Origin: Anaeramoeba ignava
Lineage: Eukaryota > Metamonada > Anaeramoebidae
Length of the DNA: 64,000 nucleotides
Direction of reading: 5' to 3'
Assembly (NCBI GenBank): GCA_028826165.1
Contig: JAPDFW010000059.1
Span: 16,001-80,000 of the forward strand
The position numbers were made by a program, and so were the translations under genes. Within the stretch, counting starts at the first letter, position 1. Every line of letters starts with the position of its first letter. The notes under the pieces are model-generated. The model worked only from the letters and a program-made list of their open reading frames with translations, had not been told where the DNA came from and did no database searches. Positions 36,633 to 48,135 of the stretch are shown here, in pieces.

Positions 36633-38568
36633 ATGAATGAACCAAATCTTTATGCACTTTTTAATCTTTCTCCAAATGTAAATTAAAATTTCAAAAATTA
36701 AAATTATTTATAAATTTTCTTATATAAAATTTTAATAAAAAAATTAAGGCAACTGATGATGAAATTAAAACTTCTTTTAGAAAACATAGTTTAATTGCTC
36801 ATCCAGATCGACAAAAACCTGAACATCAAGAAAAAGCGTATAATCTTTTTTCTTTATTAAAAGAAGCTCGAGATATTCTTTTAAATCCTCAAACAAGAAA
36901 TGCTTACGATTCTCATGGATTTTTGTATGTCCAAAAACTAATGAATCGTTCTATCCAAAATCCAAATGAAAAATCAACAAAAGAAGAGAATTTCTTCTCA
37001 AAAAATTTGCAAAAAAATAAAAGTTTTACTTTCTCACAAAATTCTCGAGTTTTGTCAAAAAACTTCTTCCATTTTGCAACAGATTTAAATACTTTTAACT
37101 TGACGAAAAATTCATCGCTTCTTGGCTCAGCAAAAATTCATGAATCCTTCATTTCTCACCATTTCTTGAAGGAATTGAGCCCTTATAACCATCTTGAATT
37201 TGGAGTTATTATTTCTGGTTCAAAATATCAACAACCTCAATCTAATTTAGATATTGCCTTGAATAGATACTTAACAAATTTAAAAAAACCCAGTGTTATT
37301 GGTTTAGGTTTTAGTCTCAAAAATTCGCATCCTATTTTTGATGTATTTTTCAAATCCAAATTATCTCCTTCAATTACAACATCCCTCAGCATAGTTGCTC
37401 CAGATCCAATTCGGAAAATAAAAAACAACAAAGCTATAGGCATTAATTTACTTTCCGGTCTTACTAATGCTTCCTTTGGATTACAGAAACGTTTTATGGG
37501 GTATTGGACCTTGTCTTTGAATTTGGCAATCCCTTATCTTGCTCCTGTTATTTCTCTTAATCGGCAAACTCCTACATCCAACATTCATGGATCATTTAAC
37601 TTAATTTCCCAAGCTCTACGGCTCGGTGGCTCAAAGATTATTGATCCAAAAACTTCAATTCTTGTCGATAGTTCCTTTCGCAATATTTTTTTATGGAAAA
37701 GTTTGAAGATGTATGGCGTTCCTAAATCTGAAATTTTTACCCATTATTCTACACATTCATTTGGCTTTCATCACCAAATTTCTAATGATATGAGCCTTTC
37801 TTCAAGTTTGGTTCTTGAATCAGCTCAAATTCATTCATCCTTTCAGTAAATATATTCAATATCAATATTCAATATTAAATTGAATCAAATCTTTTTTTTT
37901 TTTTCTTTCTTTCAAGATTATCAACATTGGAACAGGATTTTCATTTCCCAGTTAGTCTTTCACCTAAAATTAACCTTAAAACATTTTCCAAATATGTTTT
38001 AATTCCTTCTTCCATTATTGGATTAACTTACTATTTTTTACTCAAACCATTTTTAAGAGAAAAAGAAAAAAAGTAAGATCCATTCATTCCACTTTTTTTA
38101 CAATAATTTCACAATAATAATATTTAAAATATTTTTCTTTTTGGTTTGGTTTAATTTAGAAAAATTATTAAACAACGTCAAGAATTTGCGATCGAAATCA
38201 ATTTCCAAAAGGAAAAAGCAAATCAAGAAAGAGAAGAAATTTTAGAAGAATTTTCTGAGAAATTGAAATTGGAAAAAGAAAAAAATGGATTGATCATAAT
38301 TGAAGCTAAATATGGAAATTACAACTTCTCAGAAATTTCTGGTGATTTTCCTTCTATTATTGATGTAACTTTGCCTATTCAATTTTACGTTCGCAATTCA
38401 TCTTTATTTTTAGGTAGTTTTTCTAAATCTAATTTAATTGGTATTTATGATCCTTGTCCTTTAGAAAGGAAACAATTAAAAATTAAATATTCTTTGAATG
38501 GAAAAGAATATTTAATCGTAAAAAATGATTTTGAAGAAATTGAAATTCCAAAAAAGAAAAAAGTTTAA
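36633..38568 (+). CDS. DNAJC11: DNAJC11-like J-protein (mitochondrial outer-membrane type)
   Basis: Exons 36633-36677, 36749-37845, 37917-38072 and 38160-38568; 568 aa, close to human DNAJC11. The J domain is N-terminal (NLYALFNLSPN, then HPDRQ with the HPD motif that stimulates Hsp70). The central region (NSHPIFDVFFKSKLSPSIT) corresponds to the beta-barrel-like part of the family. A hydrophobic segment (SSIIGLTYYFLL) and a coiled coil (EFAIEINFQKEKANQEREE) follow. The C terminus (EAKYGNYN, IDVTLPIQFYV, GIYDPCPLERKQLKIKYSLN) matches the DNAJC11-specific domain. In animals DNAJC11 associates with the MICOS/SAM bridge of mitochondria. Its presence implies a double-membraned mitochondrion-related organelle. 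Confidence 0.85.
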
Positions 38569-38708
38569 ATAAATAGATTATAAAAAAAAAAAATAGATAA
38601 ATTGAAAAGTGGATTTTGTTTAAACAAAAAATAAAGATAAAGATCTTTTTGTTTTTTAATTTTACAAGTGACATTGATAAAACTATTTTAAAAAAAAAAT
38701 TTATTTTT

Positions 38709-38748
38709 CATTTTTTCATTTTTTCATTTTTTCATTTTTTCATTTCAA
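38709..38748 (+). promoter_or_regulatory. TCATTTTT array upstream of dpp3
   Basis: Five units of TCATTTTT end about 10 bp before the ATG at 38758. Same motif and placement as upstream of other genes here. Confidence 0.45.
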
Positions 38749-38757
38749 AAAAAATTA

Positions 38758-41263
38758 ATGTCAGAAGAAGAAAGAAAGATTTATCAAGTTACTGAAGGGA
38801 CACCAATTTATTTTCTTGGTGCAAAAAATTCATTTGACCAATTACCAAATAATGAGAAATTTTATGCTTATTATATTAGTCAAGTGAAAAATAAAATATA
38901 AATATAAAAAAATTTGTTTTCTTTTATTTAATTTTTTATTTAATTTTTTAATTAGGCTTCTTGGTTCGCAGCAATAATTTCAATGTATCAAACTTCATTG
39001 GAATCACCTTATATTTTCTCAATAATTCTTGAACTTTTCAAAGAAGAAAAACCAGAAGATTTAAAAAAAAGTAGTGGAGTTGATGAGAAAGTTTTTCAAG
39101 GATTTATGGATTACCTTGCAGTATTTCTTGGGAATATGGGCAATTACAGAGGATTTGGAGACCAAAAAATTGTGCCAAGAATTACCGAAGAAGAATTCAG
39201 TAAAATCATTTCTTCATCAACAAAGAAAGATGTTGTTATTCCGCTTTATGAGAAAGTTAAGGATCGAATTTTCTCACTTTCCGATGAAGAAAAAACACTT
39301 GGTTTCCCAGGAGAAGGGATTTCAACTTATTACTCGCCAAATATTCGCAAACCAGATATTGAATTGGCACAGAAATTTCTTGATTCAATTAAGTTAATGC
39401 CAAATACAACTCGACTTTTCAAGAATGATGAAGATGGATCTTTTATCATCAAAATGGCTTCAGTTGAAAAGCAAGAAGAAAAGACTTTTACTTTTGAAGA
39501 AAAGAAATTTATTCTTCGCTATGGAGATTATTCATATCTTTTGAAAAAAATGGCTGAAAATCTTACAAAAGCAATTGATTATGCATCCAATGAAACTGAG
39601 AAGAAAATGCTTGCTGCTTATGCTCGTCATTTTACAGTTGGGAATATTGAGGATTTTGCTGAAAGTCAATATGAATGGGTTAAAGATAAATCACCAAATG
39701 TTGAAACTAATATTGGGTTTATTGAGAGTTACAGAGATCCTGTAAAAAAATTTTCAAATTATAATTTCAAAATTAATTTTAATTTTAATTTCAATTTTAT
39801 TAGATGGGTGTTCGTTGTGAATCAGAAGGTTGGGTTGCTTGTGTAGATCTTGAACAAAGCAAAAAATTTGCTAATTTAGTCGCTAAAGCAACTGAACTTA
39901 TTCCAAATTTACCTTGGCCAAAAGATTTTGAACTTGAAACATTTCTTGCTCCAGATTTTACCTCAATTGTAATAAATACAAATATATAAATATAAATATA
40001 AACATATTTTTTAAAATTATTATTATTATAGAATGTTTTGACTTTTGGAGGATCTGGTGTTCCTTTAGGAATTAATGTTCCAAATGTAACTAAAAAATTT
40101 TTTTTTAAAAATTAAAACAAAATTTGATTATTTATATTATTCTTCTTTTCAAAATTTTTCAATTTTTTGTTTTAGTTACCTTGGAGAGATCGTGGATTTA
40201 AGGTTTGTGATAATTTTATTTTTCATTTTCTTTTCCAAAGAAAAAACAACAAAACACAATTTAATCATTTTTTTTTTCGAAATAGAATGTAAATCTTCAA
40301 AATGTTCTTTTATCAAGAGTAACAGATAAAGTAAGTTTTCTGAATAAAGAAGATGAAGAGTTAGCAATTAAGTATTTTGTTGGTTCATTTGAAGTTCAAG
40401 GTAAAAAGAACCATTTATATTTCAAATATTTCAAATATTTATATTTATATTTATATTTATAAAAATTATTAGTTGGTCTTCATGAATTACTTGGTCATGG
40501 AACAGGAAAACTTCTTATGGAAAATCCAGATGGAAGTCTTAATTTTGATCCCAAAGCAATTGATCCCACAACAGGAAAACCAATTGCAAAATGGTATAAA
40601 CCAGGTGAAACTTATGATGGCAAATTCACAACACTTGCATCATCTATGGAAGAATGCCGAGCAGAAAGTGTTGGATTGTTTTTGTGTGTAAATGATGATG
40701 TTCTGAGAATATTCGGGTTTAATGATGAAAAAGAAAAGCAGAATGTGATCTATATAAATTGGCTCTGGCTTTTACGATCTTCTGTAATTGGAATTGAGCA
40801 TTATAGTCCGGAACAAAAACTATGGAAGCAAGCTCATTGTTGTGCACGATTTGCCATTTTGAGAAAGGTTATGGAAGCTGGAATTATCAAGATTGTGTTG
40901 AATGAAAAAGAGGATAATATGACTATTGAATTAGATCGTGATCAAATTTTATCAAAAGGTGTTCAAGCTATGCATGATTTATTGATGCATATTAATGTCT
41001 ATAAATCAACTGGAAACTATCAAGATGCTAAGGAGATGTTTGACAAACTTATTTTTGTTGATGATTTCTTTCTTAAAGTTCGCAAGATTGTTATGTTGCA
41101 TAAGACTCCTAGACCAATTTATATTCAATCCAATTTCAAAATTGAAAATGATCAAAAGACTATTGATGTTATTGAATATGAGAAAACAACTGATGGGATG
41201 ATTCAAAGTTTTATTGAGAGATTTAAAGATTTTAGCATGGAGTATTTAGATGGAGAATTTTAA
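38758..41263 (+). CDS. DPP3: Dipeptidyl peptidase III (zinc metallopeptidase M49)
   Basis: Seven exons: 38758-38883, 38956-39741, 39804-39968, 40032-40085, 40176-40202, 40286-40400 and 40473-41263; 687 aa against about 737 in human. The M49 signature HELLGHGTG opens the last exon, and the third zinc-ligand motif EECRAESVG follows about 50 residues on. Other family segments are LGNMGNYRGFGD, GEGISTYYSPN, NTRLFK and ESYRDP. The enzyme removes N-terminal dipeptides from small peptides in the cytosol. Splice phases agree throughout and no frame breaks are seen. One exon is only 27 bp (LPWRDRGFK). Confidence 0.95.
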
Positions 41264-42410
41264 AAATCAATTTTACTTTACAATTTAAAAATCTATTTCA
41301 ATTTACAAATTTAAAAATCAATTTAAAAATCAATTTAAAAATCAATTTAATTTACAATCAATTTAAAAATCAATTTAAAAATCAATTTTACAATTTAAAA
41401 TCTATTTAAAAATCAATTTAAAAATCAATTTAAAAATCAATTTAAAAATCAATTTAAAAATCAATTTAAAAATCAATTTAAAAATCAATTTAAAAATCAA
41501 TTTAAAAATCAATTTAAAAATCAATTTAAAAAATCAATTTAAAAATCAATTTAAAAATCAATTTAAAAATCAATTTAAAAATCAATTTAAATTTAAAAAT
41601 CAATTTAAAAATCAATTTAAAAATCAATTTAAAAATCAATTTAAAAATCAATTTAAAAATCAATTTAAAAATCAATTTAAAAATCAATTTAAAAATCAAT
41701 TTAAAAATCAATTTAAAAATCAATTTACTTTAAAAATCTATTCAAAAATCAATTTAAAAATCAATTTAAAAATCAATTTAAAAATCAATTTAAAAATCAA
41801 TTTAATTTACAAATTTAAAAATCAATTTACTTTAAAAATCTATTTAAAAATCAATTCAAAAATCAATTCAAAAATCTATTTAAAAATCAATTTAATTTAC
41901 AATTTAAAATCAATTTAAAAATTCAAAAATCTATTTACAATTTAATTTACAATTTAAAAATCAATTTAAAAATCAATTTAAAAATCAATTTAAAAATCTA
42001 TTTAAAAATCAATTTAAAAATCAATTTAAAAATCAATTTAAAAATCAATTTAAAAATCTATTTAAAAATCTATTTAAAAATCAATTTAAAAATTAATTTA
42101 CAATTTAAAAATCAATTTAAAAATCAATTTAAATTTAAAAATCAATTTAAAAATTAATTTAAAAATCAATTTAAAAATCAATTTACAAATCAATTTACTT
42201 TAAAAATCTATTTACAATTTAAATTTCAAAATCAATTTACAAATCAATTTACTTTAAAAATCTATTTACAAATTTAAATTTCAATTTAAAAATCAATTTA
42301 AATTTTAAAATCAATTTAAATTACAATTTAAAAATCAATTTTAAAAAAAAAAGAATAAAAAAATTTTTTTCGATTTTCCAATTTTTCATTTTTTCATTTT
42401 TTTTTTGTTA
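41264..42410. repeat. 1.1-kb array of 12-bp AAAAATCAATTT
   Basis: About 85 copies of the 12-bp unit with TCTATTT and TTTACAATT variants. It lies between dpp3 and the DnaJ gene. Only the last 50 bp (T-rich with CATTTTT) look like a promoter. Confidence 0.95.
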
Positions 42411-42511
42411 ATGAATATAAGAACATCTTTAAGTGTTGGAAATCATTCTCTAATTTCAAATTCTTTTATAGGTAATTCTAATAATAATAATAATAATTTT
42501 ATTTTTTATTT

Positions 42512-42548
<37 letters not shown>

Positions 42549-43916
42549 ATTTATTTTTTAGAAAAGAAAATCCTTTTTTTATTCACAAAATATCCTTTTT
42601 CTTCGTTAAAAAAGAAAACCAAAACTTTTCCAAAAACAATTTTAACAAAAACATTTCAAACAAAAATTCCGAATATAAAAGAAAGAATAAAACCAATAAT
42701 AAAAATAAAAAACATAAACAGCATACTAACAAAAGAATGCAAACAAGTACGTTTCTACACAAGCGCGCCAACACCACCAAAAAGCTTGTATGAAATACTC
42801 GGAGTTTCCAAAAACGCAACAAAAGAAGAAATCAAAGATAAATATTATGAACTTGTCAAAAAAAATCATCCCGATATTCAAAAAACAGAAAAAGATAAAA
42901 AATTAGCGGCTGAAAAACTAGCGGAAATAAATAACGCTTTCGAGATTTTAGGCAACGATGAAAAACGGCAGAATTATGACATGGAACAATCACAATCACA
43001 TTCAAAATTTGGATTTGGATTTGGTGCAAACCAAGACATATTTTCAGGATTCAACGATTTTTTCCGCTCCTTTACAGGACAAGCCCATACAGGCACATCG
43101 AACACAGCATACGGTCATGCGAACGAGACGGGTCGGCGCGGAGAGGATATCCGAGTTAGGCTTGAAGTTGATTTTATGGAGGCTGTCAAAGGTTGCACAA
43201 AAGAAATCCGTTATCCGCGAAATATTCGGTGCGAAAAATGCATCGGTACAGGGTCCGAACCCGGGACAAAAGTAACAAAATGTGACACTTGCAAAGGGAC
43301 GGGATATGTTGTTGGATCAAACGGAGTTTTTCACTATCAATCACCGTGCAATGTGTGTCACGGAACAGGAAAGAAAATTGAAAAGTACTGTTCGAAATGC
43401 AAAGGCACAGGGTTATTTACTTCCAAAGAAACACTTTCACTACAAATTCCGCAGGGTATCGACAGCAACCAAGCGATACCATTTGCGCAGAAGGGGAACC
43501 AAGGAATTCAAGGCGGGGAGGCTGGAGATTTGTATGTTATCATCTCGGTTCGCGATCATCCAGTATTTGTTCGTGTCAATTACGATCTCCATATACAAGT
43601 TCCCCTGAATATCTCACAAGCTATTCTGGGCTCGAAAATATCAATACCAACTCTTGATAAGGATGCTTTAGTTAACACACCTCCTGGTGTTCAAGACGGT
43701 TCCATTAATATCCTTAAAGGAAAAGGTATTACTGGTAGAGCTTCTAATCCTTTTAATTCTTCTTATTTCGTTACTGGTGACTTGATTATTCATTATAAAG
43801 TTAATATTCCTTCTCATTTGTCAAAAGAACAAAAAGATTTAATTGAGAAATTCTCTCGTTTTGAAAAGAAAGAAACTCCAAAAGCAACTGAAGAATTTAG
43901 AAGAAAATTTCAATAA
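42411..43916 (+). CDS. Organellar type A (class I) DnaJ/Hsp40 co-chaperone
   Basis: Exons 42411-42471 and 42562-43916, 471 aa. A Lys/Arg/Thr-rich N terminus ends in VRFYTSA just before the J domain. This resembles a mitochondrial-type transit peptide with an arginine at the processing site. The J domain (YEILGVSKNATKEEIK, HPD) is followed by a short Gly/Phe stretch. Four zinc-finger motifs come next: CEKCIGTG, CDTCKGTG, CNVCHGTG and CSKCKGTG. The C-terminal substrate domain is complete. The domain set is that of Mdj1/DNAJA3, which assists organellar Hsp70. The 90-bp intron is in frame and stop-free, so its retention would insert a very hydrophobic 30-residue segment. Codons in 42730-43640 are clearly GC-richer than the ends. 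Confidence 0.9.
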
Positions 43917-44154
43917 TCCTTTTTAGAAAAAAAACAGAACATTTTAAATAACAAAATTTCAAATAGAATAAAAAATAAAAAATAAAATAAAAAAGAAAGA
44001 AAGAGAAAATAAGGAATTTATTTCAGAGATTAAATTTTTCAATGTGATTAAAAATTTAATAAAATCTCAAAAATTATTCCAAAAAAAAAAAAAAAAAGAT
44101 TTTTTTGATTCAAAAATATTGAAAGAAATAAAAAGAAAATAAAAGAAATTCGAA
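43917..44154. other. Convergent AT-rich spacer
   Basis: 238 bp between the DnaJ and TerD stop codons, A-rich, presumably holding both 3' ends. No gene. Confidence 0.5.
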
Positions 44155-47100
44155 TCAAATAATTAAGCAGCAACCGACTTCTTGATTTGTTGATTTTTGA
44201 TTTGGAAGAGGAGGAGGATGCAAAGTTCTTGGAGGCCAAGTACCGTTATCAGTTTGAAATTTTGGAGGAGAATCTCTTTCCATTAAAACTCCTTTTTGTT
44301 TCAAGATTTGATACTCTTGATTGCATTGTGGAAGTAAATCTTTGTACCATTTTGCTGTTCCTCCTTTTCCTACTGCGTTGACTGCCCAATTTCCTTGTTT
44401 GTTGCGATAAATTGCGCACATGATGAATCCTGTGTAATGTGAGTTTGATGGATTGTCTGAAATGTTGTAATGTGCAACAACTGTGTTTGTTGAGAGATCA
44501 ACTAATCGAACAAATGCATTTCTTACAAATCCAAAATGTTCTCCTGAATATGATGTTACTGTAAAAAGGAGGCAATTTACATTGTTTTTCATTCTACTGA
44601 GGTCGACAAAAAGGATTTCGTCATCTTTTATTATTTATTTTAATATTTTTATTTTGATATTTATATTTTAATATTTATATTTTAATATTTATATTTTGAA
44701 TATTTATATTTTAATATTTATATTTTAATATTTATATTTTAATATTAATATTTTATTATTTATATTTTAATATTTATATTTGAATATTTATATTTTGAAT
44801 ATTTATATTTTAATATTTATATTTTAATATTTATATTTGAATATTTATATTTTAATATTTATATTTTAATATTTATATTTTTTAATATTTATTTTTTGAA
44901 TATTTATTTTTTTTATTTTATTTTAATATTTTTATTTTTAATATTTATATTTTTAATATTTATATTTTTATTTTAATATTTTATATTTTTAATATTTATA
45001 TTTTTAATATTTATTATTTTTAATATTTATATTTTTAATATTTATATTTTAATATTTATATTTAATATTATATTTGATTTTTATTCGGTTATTTACCTCC
45101 ATCTCCTTTATGTTAGACATTACCTTGGATATTATAAAGGATACAATTTGCATCTAAATCAATATCACCATGACCTTTTGCAACATCCCAACCTCTTTAA
45201 TAAATTTAATTAAAACACGAAATATTTATTTTCAATATTTATTTTAAATATTTATATTTTCAATATTTTTATTTAAATATTTATTTTAAATATTTATTTT
45301 TAATATTTTATTTTCAATATTTATTTGAATATTTATTTTCAATATTTATATTTTAATATTATTATTTCAATATTTTATTTTGAATATTTATTTTGAAATC
45401 AAATATAAAATTTTTTATTTTTACAATCCAACAAAAATTTTAATATTTTAATTTCACCTTTTTAAAATTTGTTGGATCAATAATTATATTTGTGTGGTAA
45501 AATTTATTCTTCCTTTTTTGACCAATATTTATTTTGATCACTTTATTTATATTTAAAATCAATCAAATATTTTCAATTTTTATTTTTTTATTATTATTCG
45601 ATTTTATATTTTAAAATATTTATATTTTTAATATTTATATTTTAATATTTATATTTTAATATTATTATTTGATTTTTATTCGGTTATTTACCTCCATCTC
45701 CTTCTCCTGTTAGATTATCACCACTATGAACAACTGCTCGATTCATTGATGTTAAATTACGATAAAAAATTGCTTCCTCAACATTACCTTGGATATTATA
45801 AAGGATACAATTTGCATCTAAATCAATATCACCATGACCTTTTGCAACATCCCAACCTCTTTAATAAATTTAATTAAAACACGAAATATTTATTTTCAAT
45901 ATTTATTATTTATTTTCAATATTTTTATTTAAATATTTATTTTAAATATTTATTTTGAATATTTATTTTAAATATTTAATTTAATTTGAATATTTATATT
46001 TTTGAAAATTTATTTTAAAAATATTAAATTTTAAAATATTTATTTAAAATTGAATTTATTTTAAATATTTATTTTCAATATTTATTTTGAATATTTATTT
46101 TAAATATTTATATTTGAATATTTATTTTAAATATTTATATTTTCAATATTTATTTGAATATTTATTTGAATATTTATTTGAATATTTATATTTTGAATAT
46201 TTATATTTTGAATATTTATATTGAATATTTATTTTGAATATTTATTTTGAAATCAAATATAAAAGTTTCTAAAAATTAATTACAATCCAACAAAAAATTT
46301 TGAAGCAGTTGGACTAAGATGCATAATTTCACCTTTTCTTAAAATTGGAAAAGGTGGTGTTGGATCAATAATTATATCAGGCATAACATCACGAAGACAA
46401 TTTTGAGCTTGTGGTAAAATATCAGCAAAAGTTCTTCCTTTTGCACCTTGACCAATACAATGAACAACCCATTGATTTCCATCACTTTCTTTACATTTAA
46501 AAATCAATCAAAAAAAAAATTTGTCACTTTTTATTTTTTTTGTTATTTCTTGGATTCGATTTTTTTAATTACCAATATCTCTGTAAATTTTAATCATAAT
46601 TAAAGCAGTGTTATCTCCTTGCATCCCAAGACTAATTTCTGTAATAATGTTGTTTGTTTGTCTATCTTTTAATCTTGCTTCTGCTGTCTCCACAGTCACT
46701 AGAAATTTTTGATTTTGAATTCAATTTTTGATTTTGATTTTGAATTTAATTTTTAATTTTTAATTTTGATTTAATTTTGATTTAATTTTGAATTAATTTT
46801 GATTTAATTTTTAATTTTTGATTTAATTTTGATTTAATTTTGATTTAATTTTGATTTAATTTTGATTTAATTTTGAATTTAATTTTGAATTTAATTTTGA
46901 ATTTAATTTTTGATTTTGAATTCGATTTTGAATTTAATTTTTAATTTTTGATTTAATTTTGATTTAATTTTTGATTTAATTTTGAATTTAATTTTGATTT
47001 AATTTTGAATTTAATTTTGAATTTAATTTTGAATTTAATTTTACTTAATGGCTCGCCAGTATAACTTTTAAGAACAACTACTAATGCATTTTGATTTTAA

Positions 47101-48027
47101 AATGAAAGTTTGGGTAAATCAATATGAATTACTTCATCATCTCCCTCTCCATCACTAATTAAAATTGAATTTAAAATTGAATTTAAAATTGGATTTAAAA
47201 TTGAATTTAAAATTGAATTTAAAATTGAAATTAAAATTGGATTTAAAATTGTATTTAAAATTGGATTTAAAATTGGATTTAAAATTGGATTTAAAATTGA
47301 ATTTAAAATTGGATTTAAAATTGGATTTAAAATTAAATTTAAAATTGAAATTAAAATTGAATTTAAAATTGGATTTAAAATTGGATTTAAAATTGAATTT
47401 AAAATTGAATTTAAAATTGAATTTAAAATTGAATTTAAAATTGAATTGAATTTAAAATTGAATTTAAAATTGAATTTAAAATTGAATTTAAAATTGGATT
47501 TAAAATTGGATTTAAAATTGAAATTAAAATTGGATTTAAAATTAAAATTGGAATTAAAATTGGATTTAAAATTGGATTTAAAATTGAATTTAAAATTGAA
47601 TTTAAAATTGGATTTAAAATTGAAAGTAAATTCCATTATCATTCTGAATTTGATTTAAATTTGTAATTTGAATTTGTAGTTAATATTAAGAATGAATTTA
47701 ATATGACCAACAAAAATCAATCTCCCCCAAAAAAAAAACAAAAAACAAAAAAGAGAAAAAACGAAAAACAAAGAAAAGAAAAAAGAAGAAAAACAAATAC
47801 CCAATAACAGCATCTCCTTGATGGATAACTGAACCATCATTTGATTGAAGTTTTCCATAATAAACCACATCAGAAATTTTTCCAGAAAAATCAAACATAA
47901 TTATAGAAGCATCTAAATCAACATCAATTCCAGTTTGTGTGCTTGACCATCCCAATCCAACTTCTAATTGTGTTAATGTTTTGGGAAGTGTATACTTTTG
48001 TCCTGGATTAACAATATTACTATTCAT
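44155..48027 (-). CDS. Tandem two-domain TerD-family protein with C-terminal CaaX-like box
   Basis: Six exons on the minus strand: 48027-47801, 47154-47045, 46698-46573, 46488-46284, 45858-45692 and 44624-44155; 434 codons. Domain 1 carries DVDLDASIIMF, DGEGDDEVIHIDLPKL and SYTGEP. Domain 2 carries DIDLDANCIL, HSGDNLTGEGDGDDE and SYSGEHF. These acidic motifs are the calcium-binding signature of TerD proteins, which in bacteria give tellurite and stress resistance and in Dictyostelium include the CABP proteins. The frames join at VGL|GWDV between domains. An in-frame TAA at 47097-47099, where the family has a sense codon, truncates domain 1 as assembled. The last residues GCCLII form a CaaX-type prenylation site. 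Introns 4-5 contain decayed exon copies. Confidence 0.8.
45096..45194 (-). pseudogene. Decayed duplicate of TerD exon 5
   Basis: The first 74 bp are near-identical to exon 45858-45692 (GWDVAKGHGDIDLDANCILYN), then a deletion of about 70 bp joins directly to the GAGATGGAG|GTAAATAACC exon end. It reads into TAA. The flanking intron sequences (AAACACGAAATATTTATTTTC and CCGAATAAAAATC) are duplicated too. Confidence 0.8.
45421..45560 (-). pseudogene. Decayed duplicate of TerD exon 4
   Basis: Fragments of exon 46488-46284 survive in order: TTGTTGGATTGTAA end, GGTGAAATTA-like, TTGGATCAATAATTATAT, TGTGGTAAAAT, TTCTTCCTTTT and GACCAAT, with the intervening bases deleted or replaced by TATTT repeats. 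Together with 45096-45194 it is a second, decayed exon 4-5 unit. Confidence 0.65.
46699..47044 (-). repeat. TerD intron 2, TTTTGATTTAA repeat
   Basis: GTAAAA...TTCTAG intron built of TTTTGATTTAA/TTTTGAATTTAA units. Confidence 0.8.
47155..47800 (-). repeat. TerD intron 1, 12-bp AATTGAATTTAA repeat
   Basis: About 40 copies of the 12-bp unit over 47158-47635, then non-repetitive sequence to the donor GTATTT. The period of 12 leaves long open frames on both strands. Confidence 0.85.
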
Positions 48028-48135
48028 AATAATTTAAAAATAAAATAAAATTGAAAACTCAAATAAAAAAATAAAAAAATAATTTTTCATTTTTTTCATT
48101 TTTTTCATTTTTTTCATTATTTTTTATTTTTAGAT
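48028..48135. promoter_or_regulatory. 108-bp divergent promoter, TerD / Rab7
   Basis: The whole interval between two opposite ATGs. On the Rab7 side it contains four TCATTTTTT units (48085-48119) ending 17 bp from the ATG; the TerD side is A/T tracts only. Confidence 0.55.

Noticed and set aside
38483-38674. Antisense and overlapping open frames inside real exons (for example also at 15113-15415, 16440-16778, 43282-43608 and 59308-59805)
   Set aside because: Each lies opposite or offset to a well-supported conserved exon and has no domain of its own.
44155-48027. Bacterial contamination or recent bacterial origin of the TerD gene
   Set aside because: It has six exons with GT-AG introns and local codon use. 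TerD proteins are known in amoebae.
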